DNA from: JAJFJD01 sp965228695
GTDB lineage: Bacteria; Pseudomonadota; Alphaproteobacteria; UBA8366
Reading direction: 5' to 3'
NCBI GenBank assembly: GCA_965228695.1
Contig: CBDDIB010000002.1
Coordinates: 3,782,001 to 3,846,000, forward strand
DNA: 64,000 nucleotides
Position numbers and translations under genes: made by a program. The notes below the pieces were generated by a model that was not told where the DNA came from, made no database searches, and saw only the letters and a list, made by a program, of their open reading frames with translations. Below, one piece after another: positions 41,662 to 50,669 of this stretch; the first letter of the stretch is position 1, and every line of letters starts with the position of its first letter.

Positions 41662-42849
41662 CTAAACAACGACGGTATACGCGGTCGCGCTTCCCTCGCC
41701 GACGCCGACATCGACGGTCACATCGAGCCTATCGTCCGTCAAAACGTCGGCCTTGGCCACCATCGATCCATCGGTGAATTCGCCGCCGCGCATGGTCTGC
41801 ACGCCGCCGATGCGCAGATCGAGCTTGTCTTGATCCACCGCTTCGGCGGCCATGCCGACCGCGGCGACGAACCGGCCCAGCGCAAGCTGGTCGTCCTGAA
41901 GCACCATGCGATGGATCATGCGCGATTCCCGGACCGTGGCGGCGATGCGGCGGGCGGCCTCGACCGACTCCGCGCCACCGACGCGGACGCGGATCAACGT
42001 GCCGTCCTTCCGGCCGTCCTCGACGATCATCAACGCCAACCCGGCGAGCAGGTCGCGCAGTTTCGCCCGAAAATCTCCGAAGGCCGGATCGGCGATATCC
42101 CGGACCGCCGGATGGTCCGGCCCCGCCCCGGTCGCGAACAACAGGATCGTGTCATTGGTCGATTGCGTGTTATCGACCGAGATCATGTTGTAGGTATCGG
42201 CCACCGCTTCGCGCAGCGCCGCCTGCAGGATATCCGTGGGAATCCGCGCGTCGGTGAACAGGAAGCTCAATGTCGTCGCCATCGACGGGGCGATCATGGT
42301 GCTGCCCTTGGTCATGCCCTGCAGCGTGATTGGAACGCCGCCGATTGCTGCATCGACGCGCCCGGGCTTCGGATAGCGGTCGGTGGTCATGATCGCCGCC
42401 GCGGCCGCTTCCCAGTTATCCGGCGACAGGTCGCCATGCGCGGCCCGGACCGCCGCGCCCATCTTCTCCAGATCGATCTGAACGCCGATCTTGCCCGTCG
42501 AGGCGATGTAGACGTTGCCGGCGTCGCATCCCAACAGGTCGCCCGCCTGCCCGGCGGTGTACGCGACCGATTCTTCCCCGCGCCGGCCGGTGAAACAGTT
42601 CGCGTTGCCCGCGCCGACGACCAAGCCGCCCGGCGGCGCGCCGCGCGCCAACAGGTCGCGGGTCCAGCGTACCGGCGCGGCGGCGGTCGTCGACGTGGTC
42701 AGCACGCCGGCGGCCGTCGTCCCCGTGTCGAAATCCGCCATCAGCAGGTCCGGGCGGCCTTCATAGCCGATTCCCGACGCGGCCGTGCCGATTCGAACGC
42801 CCGAAATCGGCTTCAATGCGCTTTCCAGTTTCGGTGTCTCTTCGGCCAT
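41662..42849 (-). CDS. ArgJ-family (ornithine acetyltransferase) protein
   Basis: 395 residues. ArgJ transfers acetyl between N-acetylornithine and glutamate and is cleaved autocatalytically before a threonine. That site is present in GSTMIAPSMATTLSFLFTDA. Other ArgJ landmarks: GYEGRPDLLMADF, QSTNDTILLFATG. It looks atypical: the C-terminus ends at GEGSATAYTVVV, short of the usual INADYR-like end, and no other arginine gene is nearby. It may be a paralogue with a different acyl substrate. GAGGGA precedes the ATG. Confidence 0.85.
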   Translation of the reverse strand: MAEETPKLESALKPISGVRIGTAASGIGYEGRPDLLMADFDTGTTAAGVLTTSTTAAAPVRWTRDLLARGAPPGGLVVGAGNANCFTGRRGEESVAYTAGQAGDLLGCDAGNVYIASTGKIGVQIDLEKMGAAVRAAHGDLSPDNWEAAAAAIMTTDRYPKPGRVDAAIGGVPITLQGMTKGSTMIAPSMATTLSFLFTDARIPTDILQAALREAVADTYNMISVDNTQSTNDTILLFATGAGPDHPAVRDIADPAFGDFRAKLRDLLAGLALMIVEDGRKDGTLIRVRVGGAESVEAARRIAATVRESRMIHRMVLQDDQLALGRFVAAVGMAAEAVDQDKLDLRIGGVQTMRGGEFTDGSMVAKADVLTDDRLDVTVDVGVGEGSATAYTVVV

Positions 42850-42880
42850 CCGTTCCCTCGCTCGTTTCGTATCTTTGTTC

Positions 42881-43576
42881 TCAGCGGGTCAGCCAATCGC
42901 GCAGCATCGCCGTCGCGGCCACGGGCTGTTCCATCGTCGCCAGATGCCCGCAATCCTCGATCACCGACAGCCGCGCACCCGGAATCGCCGCCGCCATCTC
43001 CTCATGCCGTTCCAGCGGCGTCAAACCATCCTGCCGCCCGCACAGCACCAACGTCGGGACTTGAATGGCCGCGAGGTGCGGCCGGCTATCGATCCGGCCC
43101 AGGATGGCCTTCTGCTGGCGCAGGAAGGCGTCCTTGCCGACCCGGCCCGCCATGTCCATCACCGCCCCGGTCAACGTCTCGTCGGTCAACCGGTCCGGAT
43201 GCAGGAACAACGGCAGCAGGCGCGGTGTCACCCCCTTGAACTTCCCGGTTTCCGCCAGCCTGATCAGTTCCTGCCGGTGCTTGCGCTTGTCCGCGTCGTC
43301 GGCAACGGCGGCGGTGTCGAGCAAGGCGAGCTTGATGACCCGTTCCGGCGCCCGCCGCATCACCTCGAGGCTGACATAGCCGCCCATCGACAAGCCGGCC
43401 AGGGCAAACCGGTCCGGCGCGGCGGCCAGCACGGCATCGGCCATGCCCGCCATGGAATCGGCGCTCATCGTGTCCCCGATCCGGATATCCGCGATATCCG
43501 CCAGATGCCGCGCCTGATGCGCCCACAGCGCGGCGTCGCAGAGCAGGCCGGGAACGAGGACGAGCGGGGTCTTCAT
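42881..43576 (-). CDS. alpha/beta hydrolase
   Basis: 231 residues, alpha/beta hydrolase fold: LVLVPGLLCDAALW (oxyanion region), nucleophile GLSMGGYVS, VLCGRQDGLTPLE acid region and IEDCGHLATMEQP histidine. All triad residues are present. Resembles 3-oxoadipate enol-lactonase/carboxylesterase members; no specific substrate evident. Same strand as the ArgJ-like gene downstream. Bases 43577-43783 hold no gene. Confidence 0.85.
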   Translation of the reverse strand: MKTPLVLVPGLLCDAALWAHQARHLADIADIRIGDTMSADSMAGMADAVLAAAPDRFALAGLSMGGYVSLEVMRRAPERVIKLALLDTAAVADDADKRKHRQELIRLAETGKFKGVTPRLLPLFLHPDRLTDETLTGAVMDMAGRVGKDAFLRQQKAILGRIDSRPHLAAIQVPTLVLCGRQDGLTPLERHEEMAAAIPGARLSVIEDCGHLATMEQPVAATAMLRDWLTR

Positions 43577-43783
43577 GGCGGCGGTCGAAAGGCCTTTCGG
43601 GATCGGACGAACGGTGCGACGGCGGGTTCCTGAAACACGTTACCCCGTGTCCCGGGGGTCAGCAATCCAACTCAATTAGCGGAAACCCGGAATAGAGCGT
43701 TGACTCACCCCCAGTTATGAACACTATGCGGCAATATCGCTTTTACCAGCCATTAACCATCAAGTGTCATAACACCGAAACTC

Positions 43784-45223
43784 ATGCGTTTCGAAGACCT
43801 TGGACTATCGAGCGAGGTTCTGCGCGCCATCGGCGACGCGGGATACGAGGCTCCCACGCCAATCCAGGAACAGGCCGTACCATACGTCCTGATGAACCGG
43901 GACATTTTGGCGTGCGCGCAAACCGGCACCGGCAAGACCGCGTCCTTCGTGGTGCCGATGCTCGACATCCTTGCGCATGGCCGGGCCCGCGCCCGGATGC
44001 CGCGCTCGCTCATCCTCGAGCCGACGCGCGAACTGGCCGCGCAGGTCGCCGAAAACTTCGAGACCTACGGCAAATACCAAAAACTCTCGATGGCGCTGCT
44101 GATCGGCGGCGTCTCCTTTGACGAGCAGGAAAAGCGGCTGGACCGCGGCGTCGACGTCCTGATCGCCACGCCGGGCCGCTTGCTGGACCATTTCGAGCGC
44201 GGCAAGGTGCTGCTGTCCGACGTGAAAATCCTGGTCATCGACGAGGCGGACCGGATGCTCGACATGGGCTTCATCCCGGACGTCGAACGCATCGTGAAGC
44301 TGCTGCCGAAGATTCGGCAGACCTTGATGCTGTCCGCGACGATGCCGAAGGAAATCCGGCGACTGGCCGATCAGTTCCTGATGAATCCGAAGGAAATCAC
44401 GGTCAGTCCGGAATCCTCGACGGCGGAAACGGTCGAACAATCCATCCTGATCGTCTCCCAAAGGGACAAACGCGAAGCCCTACGGAAACTGATGCGGGCG
44501 GAAGACGTTTCCAACGCCCTGATCTTCTGCAACCGGAAGCGCGATATCGGCGTCCTGCACCGGTCGCTGATGCGCCACGGATTCGAAGCCGGCGCGCTGC
44601 ACGGCGACATGGACCAATTCAGCCGGACGGATACGCTGAAATCGTTCAAGGACGGGGAAATCAAGTATCTCGTCTGCTCGGACGTCGCCGCGCGCGGGCT
44701 GGATATCGCCGGCATGAGCCACGTCTTCAATTTCGACGTGCCGACGAATGCCGAGGATTACGTCCACCGCATCGGCCGCACGGGCCGCGCCGGCAAATCC
44801 GGACGGGCCATCACCCTGGCCACCGGCGAGGACGGCAAATACGTCGCCGCTATCGAACGAATCACCGGCGGCCCCATTCACCGCCTGGCCGTCGACGGCG
44901 TCGACGAAGCGGAGATCGACACCAGCGACGACGGAAAGCGCCGCCGCCGGCGGGGCGGCCGTAAATCGCAATCCGAAAACCGCGGTTCCGGCAAGCAGGC
45001 CTCCGGCCGCAAAGAGTCCAAGAGTCGCCCGAAGCGCGACGACGCCGCAAAGAAAGAAACCGAGCCGAAGGACTCCGGACCGAAAAAGGCGGCGCGACCC
45101 AAGAAGGACGAGAAACCCGCGCCCAAGAAGGCCAAATCTTCTTCGAAAAGCGGCAATGCCCCGACGCAGGGTTTCGGCGACGACGTTCCCGCTTTCATGC
45201 TGCGCCCGGTGAAAATCTCCTAG
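43784..45223 (+). CDS. DEAD-box RNA helicase
   Basis: 479 residues with every DEAD-box motif: Q motif (PTPIQEQAVP), AQTGTGKT, PTRELAAQV, TPGRLLD, DEADRMLDMGF, SATMP, ARGLDI and HRIGRTGRAG. The last ~90 residues are a lysine/arginine/proline-rich disordered tail likely to bind RNA. RhlE-like; involved in RNA remodelling, ribosome assembly or decay. Converges with the histidine kinase gene 10 bases away. Confidence 0.93.
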   Translation: MRFEDLGLSSEVLRAIGDAGYEAPTPIQEQAVPYVLMNRDILACAQTGTGKTASFVVPMLDILAHGRARARMPRSLILEPTRELAAQVAENFETYGKYQKLSMALLIGGVSFDEQEKRLDRGVDVLIATPGRLLDHFERGKVLLSDVKILVIDEADRMLDMGFIPDVERIVKLLPKIRQTLMLSATMPKEIRRLADQFLMNPKEITVSPESSTAETVEQSILIVSQRDKREALRKLMRAEDVSNALIFCNRKRDIGVLHRSLMRHGFEAGALHGDMDQFSRTDTLKSFKDGEIKYLVCSDVAARGLDIAGMSHVFNFDVPTNAEDYVHRIGRTGRAGKSGRAITLATGEDGKYVAAIERITGGPIHRLAVDGVDEAEIDTSDDGKRRRRRGGRKSQSENRGSGKQASGRKESKSRPKRDDAAKKETEPKDSGPKKAARPKKDEKPAPKKAKSSSKSGNAPTQGFGDDVPAFMLRPVKIS

Positions 45224-45232
45224 TAAACAGGC

Positions 45233-46630
45233 TTATCCGGCGTCGCCTGCCCCGTCCGGCAGCGTCACCGTGACGATCAATCCGCCTTCCGGCCGATTCG
45301 ACAATTCTATCTCGCCGCCATGCCGGCGCACGATGCTGCGCGCCACCGACAGACCAAGCCCGGTGCCGCCGGTCTCGCGGCTGCGCGAGCCCTCGAGCCG
45401 GAAAAACGGCGTAAAGACCTGATCCCACATCTCCGGGGGAATGCCCGGGCCTTTATCGGCGATTGTGACGACAACGGCCGCCGCCTCGCGCGATGCGGTC
45501 ACATGGGCCTCGTCCCCGTATTTCACCGCATTTCCGATGAGGTTCGCGAACATTCGCCGGATCGCTACCGGTTGGCACCGGATCGTCAGCCGGTCGCTGC
45601 TCTCGAAAACCACCCGCTGTCCGGCATCCCGCAGATCGTCGCATAGGCTTTCCAGCAGCGATGACAGGTCGACCGGCGTCCGCGCCTCCTCGGTCGTCTC
45701 GTCGCGCGCGAAGGACAGCGTCACATCCAGCATCGCTTGCATCTCATCGATATCGGCTAACGCCTTCCGGCGCTGCTGCTCGTCCTCGATGAAGTCGGCG
45801 CGCAGCTTCAACCGCGTCAGCATGGTCCGCAGGTCATGCGACAGCGCCGCCAGCATCAACGTCCGGTCGCTGACCAGCCGGCGCAGACGGTCCTGCATCC
45901 GGTTGAAGGCGCGGGTCGCCTTGCGCAGTTCCCGCGACCCATGTTCCGGCAACGGCGGCGCACCCACGTCCATGCCGAACCGGTCAGCCGCCTCGGCAAA
46001 GCGTTTCAGCGGCCGGGTGACCAGATGTGCCGCCCACAGTGCGAAGATAAGGACAATCACCGCCGACCCGACGATGATAAAAATCAGCCGCCGCTCCCAA
46101 GGCGGCGGAAAGGCGCGGACCGGCGCTTGGAAGACCAGCCATTGACCTCCCACGTCGCCGACGGCGATCGCCACCCGGCGATAGTCCTTGCGGTCGGCCC
46201 GGCGCCAGGGCCGCCGCTCGGCGCCGTGTCGACGCTCCGGAGCCCGGCCTGCCGCGGAACGTTCCAGGATGCCGATGCGAACCGGGCGGTCGCCGAGGGC
46301 GCCGAGACTGGGCCTCAACAGTTCTTCGAATTCCTGAATATACCGATTTTCGCTCCTCCGGATGGCGGGCTCCCGGGGCATCCGGCGGACCATGAACTGA
46401 CGTCCGTGCATCATCCGCAGCGCCGCCCGCCGCTCGTACGCCGGGCTGTTCTCGATCAGATCGACAACGGAAACGATGCGATCCGCGATGCCGGCGATGA
46501 CGAAGCGCTTGATCGTCTCGCCGCGCTCGCGGATGAAAATAACCGACCCGATGGCCACAATGAAGACGACCACCGCCACCAGGATGATCGCGACATGGCC
46601 GGTCAGTCCCAGGCCCCAACGCCGGCTCAT
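45233..46630 (-). CDS. EnvZ-like sensor histidine kinase
   Basis: 465 residues. Transmembrane segments at about 12-32 (VAIILVAVVVFIVAIGSVIF) and 183-205 (LIFIIVGSAVIVLIFALWAA) enclose a periplasmic sensing region of about 150 residues that is rich in Arg. HAMP follows. The phospho-accepting histidine is in ALSHDLRTMLTRLK; the ATPase has FANLIGNAVKYG, IADKGPGIPPE and GTGLGLSVARSIV. Its ATG overlaps the response-regulator stop (ATGA). Signal unknown; the divergent Spy-like gene suggests envelope or metal stress. Confidence 0.92.
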   Translation of the reverse strand: MSRRWGLGLTGHVAIILVAVVVFIVAIGSVIFIRERGETIKRFVIAGIADRIVSVVDLIENSPAYERRAALRMMHGRQFMVRRMPREPAIRRSENRYIQEFEELLRPSLGALGDRPVRIGILERSAAGRAPERRHGAERRPWRRADRKDYRRVAIAVGDVGGQWLVFQAPVRAFPPPWERRLIFIIVGSAVIVLIFALWAAHLVTRPLKRFAEAADRFGMDVGAPPLPEHGSRELRKATRAFNRMQDRLRRLVSDRTLMLAALSHDLRTMLTRLKLRADFIEDEQQRRKALADIDEMQAMLDVTLSFARDETTEEARTPVDLSSLLESLCDDLRDAGQRVVFESSDRLTIRCQPVAIRRMFANLIGNAVKYGDEAHVTASREAAAVVVTIADKGPGIPPEMWDQVFTPFFRLEGSRSRETGGTGLGLSVARSIVRRHGGEIELSNRPEGGLIVTVTLPDGAGDAG

Positions 46631-47346
46631 TGTGCGTCGACCCCGCTCGCCAGAACATAGCCGCCGCCCCGCACCGTCTTGATGATCGAGGGTTCCTTCG
46701 GATCTTCCTCGATCTTGCGGCGCAACCGGCTGATCAGGACGTCCACGCTGCGGTCGAACGGCGCCGCATCGCGCCCGCGCGTCAGATCGAGAAGCTGGTC
46801 CCGGCTCAGCACCTGCCCGGCGCGTTCGACCAGGGCGGCCAGAAGCTCGAACTCACCGGCCGTCAACGGAACGAGTGCGCCATCCGGCGACCGCAACTCG
46901 CGTTTCACGGTGTCGAGGCGCCAGCCATCGAAGATACGCGCCGCGAACTCGGACGACGACGACGCCGTCCCGCGATCCGCCGCCCGGCGCAGGACGGCCT
47001 TGATGCGCGCCAGCAGCTCTCGCGGGTTGAACGGTTTCGGCAGATAGTCGTCGGCGCCCATCTCCAATCCGATGATGCGATCCGTCTCTTCGCCCATTGC
47101 GGTCAGCATGATGATCGGCAGCGCGGAGGCCGCCCGGACCCGCCGGCACAGCGACAATCCGTCTTCGCCCGGTAACATGAGGTCGAGCACGACAAGATCG
47201 AACCGTCCCTTTTCCATCAGACCCATCATTTCGCGCCCGTCGGCCGCCGGCGTCACCCGGTAGCCGTGTTTCTTTAGAAACTGGGCGACGAGGCTCCGAA
47301 TCTCGCGGTCGTCGTCGACGATCAGAATATGTGGTTGGCGCGGCAT
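46627..47346 (-). CDS. OmpR-family response regulator
   Basis: 239 residues: receiver domain with acidic pocket HILIVDDDREIR, phospho-acceptor aspartate in LVVLDLMLPGEDG and lysine in YLPKPFNPREL, then a winged-helix DNA-binding domain (LTAGEFELLAALVERAGQV, DVLISRLRRKIEEDP, IKTVRGGGYVLA). Cognate to the overlapping kinase. It is transcribed divergently from the Spy-like gene, a natural regulatory target. Confidence 0.94.
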   Translation of the reverse strand: MPRQPHILIVDDDREIRSLVAQFLKKHGYRVTPAADGREMMGLMEKGRFDLVVLDLMLPGEDGLSLCRRVRAASALPIIMLTAMGEETDRIIGLEMGADDYLPKPFNPRELLARIKAVLRRAADRGTASSSSEFAARIFDGWRLDTVKRELRSPDGALVPLTAGEFELLAALVERAGQVLSRDQLLDLTRGRDAAPFDRSVDVLISRLRRKIEEDPKEPSIIKTVRGGGYVLASGVDAQ

Positions 47347-47532
47347 GGCCGGATTATACGGCGCAAAACCGGCGGAACCTGAGAATTTTGTAAACGAATG
47401 TTGCTGGGCGCCGACGGGAAACAGAGCCTTACAAAGCGTTTCACCCGGGAAATCCTGCCGGCGCTAACATCCGATATATCCGGTGATCAGCGGACACACA
47501 CCGCACAGCACTGGATAACTTGGAGACAGCAA

Positions 47533-48132
47533 ATGAACGGCAAACAATTCCTCTTGATCGGCGGACTACTCGTGTCGGTGGCGGGCCTTTCCATCGTTGC
47601 GGTTTCGGCGGCACCGTCGGGTCCCGGCATGACGGGGATCGAAGCCGCCGGCGGACCGGCCTTCATGGGCGCGATGCACAAGGCCCGGCAGGACGGGCGG
47701 CGCTGGGGCCGCGGCCACGGCGGTTTCGGTGGCAAATTCTGCGGGAAACGGCATGGCAAGCGCCTGGAGCGCATGACCACGCTGATCGAAGGCCTGATGA
47801 CCTTCACGCCCCCGCAGCAGACCGCATGGAACGACCTCAAGACGTCGCTGAACGACGGCAAGACGTCCATGGAGAAAGCCTGCGAGACGGTCAAGAACGG
47901 CGAGCAACCGAAAACCGCCCCGGAACGCCTCGCCCGGATGGAGACGATGATGACGACCGGCTTGGGCGCCCTCCAGACGGTGCGGCCAGCTTTCGACACG
48001 TTCTATGGAACGCTGAACGACAAGCAGAAATCCGCGATCGACGGCCTGATGACCCGCGGCCACGGCAAGTTCAAACGCGGTGAGCGTGGACAAGGCGGCG
48101 AACGCGGCCGGCGTGGACAACGCACAGAGTAA
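47533..48132 (+). CDS. Spy/CpxP family (LTXXQ-type) periplasmic protein
   Basis: 199 residues with a signal peptide (FLLIGGLLVSVAGLSIVAVSA). The helical body shows two LTXXQ-like positions (TFTPPQQTAWNDLKT and GTLNDKQKSAIDGLM), as in Spy/CpxP chaperones and metal-responsive relatives. The end is Arg/Gly-rich. GGAG precedes the ATG. Divergent from the two-component genes with 186 bases between, so probably under their control. A terminator follows at 48156-48203. Confidence 0.8.
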   Translation: MNGKQFLLIGGLLVSVAGLSIVAVSAAPSGPGMTGIEAAGGPAFMGAMHKARQDGRRWGRGHGGFGGKFCGKRHGKRLERMTTLIEGLMTFTPPQQTAWNDLKTSLNDGKTSMEKACETVKNGEQPKTAPERLARMETMMTTGLGALQTVRPAFDTFYGTLNDKQKSAIDGLMTRGHGKFKRGERGQGGERGRRGQRTE

Positions 48133-48155
48133 CGCCGACAAGCACTTTCCCCACC

Positions 48156-48203
48156 CCGGTATAGGCACACCACCCACCCTACCGTGCCTATACCGGACTT
48201 TTT
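48156..48203 (+). terminator. intrinsic terminator after Spy-like gene
   Basis: A perfect 13-bp stem (48156-48168 with 48184-48196) around a 15-base C-rich loop is followed by ACTTTTT. Confidence 0.8.
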
Positions 48204-48217
48204 CCGGAGGTTGAGGT

Positions 48218-48826
48218 ATGTGGCGCAAAAATGGCTCCCGGCAGAAAGGATCGGTCCTTCCGGCAATTGCCGCGGGAATGGCGCTCTCCGTTCTGATGAC
48301 GGCGAATGCAGCGGCCGGCCCGTATGTAGACGGCGACGCATATCGCCGCAATGACGGAACGCGATGGGTGCACAGGGCGGATCACCGCCGCCACGCCCAC
48401 AAACACCGTCATGTGCATAAGCGCGTGGTCGTCGTGAAGCCGCGCCGCCGCTATAAGAATATCTGGGTCGTGCGCCCGTACGGGCACCGCTACCGCGGAT
48501 ACGCCCACTACCATGACGACGCACTCGCCTATCGCTGGCTTGGCTTCACGGCAATTACGCTGGTTTCCCTCGACCGGTTGACCGTGGCCCAGCAGCGACG
48601 GCACGAAAGTGCGCAAATTACCGCGACCACCGCGCCGGTCGGCGAGACGATCCATTGGAAGGACGATACGGCGAGCGGTGCGGTCCGCGTGGTGCGCGAA
48701 GGCACCAGCAGTTCCGGGCGCTATTGCCGGGAATTCCAGCAGAAGATCAAGATCGGCGGCAAGTCCGAGGACGCGTACGGCACAGCCTGCCAACAGCCTG
48801 ACGGGGCGTGGGAAATCTTGCCATAG
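48218..48826 (+). CDS. His-rich exported protein with RT0821-like C-terminus
   Basis: 202 residues with a signal peptide (LPAIAAGMALSVLMTANAAA). The central part is strikingly rich in His and Arg (HRADHRRHAHKHRHVHKR, and YGHRYRGYAHYHDD), suggesting metal binding. The C-terminal part, GRYCREFQQKIKIGGKSEDA followed by YGTACQQPDGAWEI, matches the RT0821/Lpp0805-type surface-protein motif with two cysteines. Role unknown. It follows the Spy-like gene but is separated by a terminator. Confidence 0.75.
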   Translation: MWRKNGSRQKGSVLPAIAAGMALSVLMTANAAAGPYVDGDAYRRNDGTRWVHRADHRRHAHKHRHVHKRVVVVKPRRRYKNIWVVRPYGHRYRGYAHYHDDALAYRWLGFTAITLVSLDRLTVAQQRRHESAQITATTAPVGETIHWKDDTASGAVRVVREGTSSSGRYCREFQQKIKIGGKSEDAYGTACQQPDGAWEILP

Positions 48827-48905
48827 CTCCGCGCGGACGGCCGCCGGCATTTCCCGAGGCCCTGCCGGCGGCCGTCCACCCTAATCGAAAATTTTCGGCT
48901 ATCGA

Positions 48906-50669
48906 TCAGCGCTTATCGAGACGGGCGGATAGGTCGCTCAACGATGGGGCCGTATCATTCAAGAGCCATGCCGCATCGGCCGTTTCGGCATCGACATCCA
49001 CGTCCGCGAACGGGTCCGACGGCGTCAGCTTCTGCTCGACGACCAGTTTCGCCAACAGAAGGCGCCGCGCGTCCCCCACCTCTTCCGCCAAGGCCGCCCC
49101 CTCCACCGCCAAGACCACCGCCGACACGGCGTGATACAGCGCACTGGCCGCTTGCCGCGCCGACCGTTCGCCGGGCTTCCCGGCGGCGGCAGCGCGGGCG
49201 ACCAGGTCTACCGCGCGATCGAGCCGTTCGGACAGCGCCGCCCGGAAATCCTCCGGAATGCCATGGGCCACCGCCAGATTCGCCGAAAGCTCCTTGCGCA
49301 ACCAGACATGCGCCTCCTCGCGTTTCGCCGCCCGCAGCACGTCCAGCGCCGTGATATTGCTCGTGCCTTCCCAGATCGACCCGAGATGGGACTCGCGCAC
49401 CAAGCGCGCTTCGATCCATTCTTCGATGTAGCCACAGCCGCCGCGCACTTCCATCGCGTCGCCGGTGACCTTGCGGGCATCCCGGCAGACCCGGAATTTC
49501 AGCAACGGCGTCAGGATACGCCGCATCTTCATCCCGGTCTCGTCCCCCTCGTCCGCCCGGCGCAGCGCGACGGCAGTGAACAGGCACAGCGAGAGAGCCT
49601 GCTCGGTCGGCAACAACAGTTTCAACAATTGGCGCTGCATCAACGGCAGGTCGATCAGCTTGCTGCCGAATGCGACCCGGTTCCGCGAGACGCACAACGC
49701 CTCGTGCAGCGACCGCCGCATCATGCCCGCCGCGCGGACGGCGTTGGACAGGCGCGACTGGTTCACCATCTCGGCGATTTGCACGAAGCCGCGGCCGAGA
49801 TCGCCGACCAGCCATGCCGACGCGCCTTCGAGCGTTATCTCGCCCGACGCCATCGATCGCGTGCCGAGCTTGTCCTTGAGCCGGATAATCCGATACCGGT
49901 TCGCCGATCCGTCCGGCAGTGTGCGCGGCATCAGAAATAGGCCGAGGCCCCGCGTCCCCTCGCCGCCGCCTTCGGGCCGCGCCAGCACCAGCACGACGTC
50001 CGCGTCCGCGTTGGAACAGAACCATTTGTCGCCATACAGCCGCCACGCATCGCCATCCGGTACCGCCGTCGTGGCGGTCTCGCCGACGTCCGATCCGGCA
50101 TCCTGTTCGGTCATGAACATGGCGCCCTGCGCCGTGTCCTCGAAATCCTCGGCCAGCAAGGACGGCAGAAATCGGTCCAACAAGGACTGATCGGCATACC
50201 GGATAAGCGTCCGGGTCAACGAATCCGTCATGCTCAAGGGACAAAGCAAACCGAATTCCGACTGGGCGAACAGATATTGCAGCGCATATTTCGCCACATG
50301 GTGGACCGGCTCCGGCCAGCCCAGAGCCGGCCGGTGGGACATCGCCGCCATTTCGAACTCGCCGAAGGCGTAGCGCTCCATCTCGACATAGGCTGGATGC
50401 TTCTCGACCCAGTCGTCATCCTGTCCCTGGCGGTTCCGGACATGCAGGATCGGTGGATTGCGGTCCGCCGTGCCGGCCAACGCGTCGAGCCGGTCGCCGA
50501 CCAGCGCGCCAAGAGTTCGGAAATGTGGCGTCATATGTGCGCGTTCCGCCGCCGGCAGATACAGCGACAACAACGACTGTAGCGCCGCATCCGCATCGAA
50601 GAAGTTCATCCCCCGCGTTTCCGGCTGCGGGTTGATGGACTCCCTTCTCGGCGGCAGCGGCGGCGTCAT
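48906..50669 (-). CDS. acyl-CoA dehydrogenase (AidB-like)
   Basis: 587 residues, larger than ordinary acyl-CoA dehydrogenases and like the AidB group. FAD-binding MTEQDAGSDVGE and KWFCSNADADV are visible, with GGCGYIEEW and the glutamate in WEGTSNITALDVLR. It oxidises an acyl-CoA or a related flavin substrate; AidB itself is linked to alkylation damage. The ATG shares one base with the stop of the CoA-transferase gene (TAATG), so translation is coupled. Confidence 0.9.
   Translation of the reverse strand: MTPPLPPRRESINPQPETRGMNFFDADAALQSLLSLYLPAAERAHMTPHFRTLGALVGDRLDALAGTADRNPPILHVRNRQGQDDDWVEKHPAYVEMERYAFGEFEMAAMSHRPALGWPEPVHHVAKYALQYLFAQSEFGLLCPLSMTDSLTRTLIRYADQSLLDRFLPSLLAEDFEDTAQGAMFMTEQDAGSDVGETATTAVPDGDAWRLYGDKWFCSNADADVVLVLARPEGGGEGTRGLGLFLMPRTLPDGSANRYRIIRLKDKLGTRSMASGEITLEGASAWLVGDLGRGFVQIAEMVNQSRLSNAVRAAGMMRRSLHEALCVSRNRVAFGSKLIDLPLMQRQLLKLLLPTEQALSLCLFTAVALRRADEGDETGMKMRRILTPLLKFRVCRDARKVTGDAMEVRGGCGYIEEWIEARLVRESHLGSIWEGTSNITALDVLRAAKREEAHVWLRKELSANLAVAHGIPEDFRAALSERLDRAVDLVARAAAAGKPGERSARQAASALYHAVSAVVLAVEGAALAEEVGDARRLLLAKLVVEQKLTPSDPFADVDVDAETADAAWLLNDTAPSLSDLSARLDKR

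Noticed and set aside
41473..43239. 588-codon plus-strand open frame across VWA, ArgJ and hydrolase genes
   Set aside because: Spans three real genes on the other strand and has no recognisable protein pattern.
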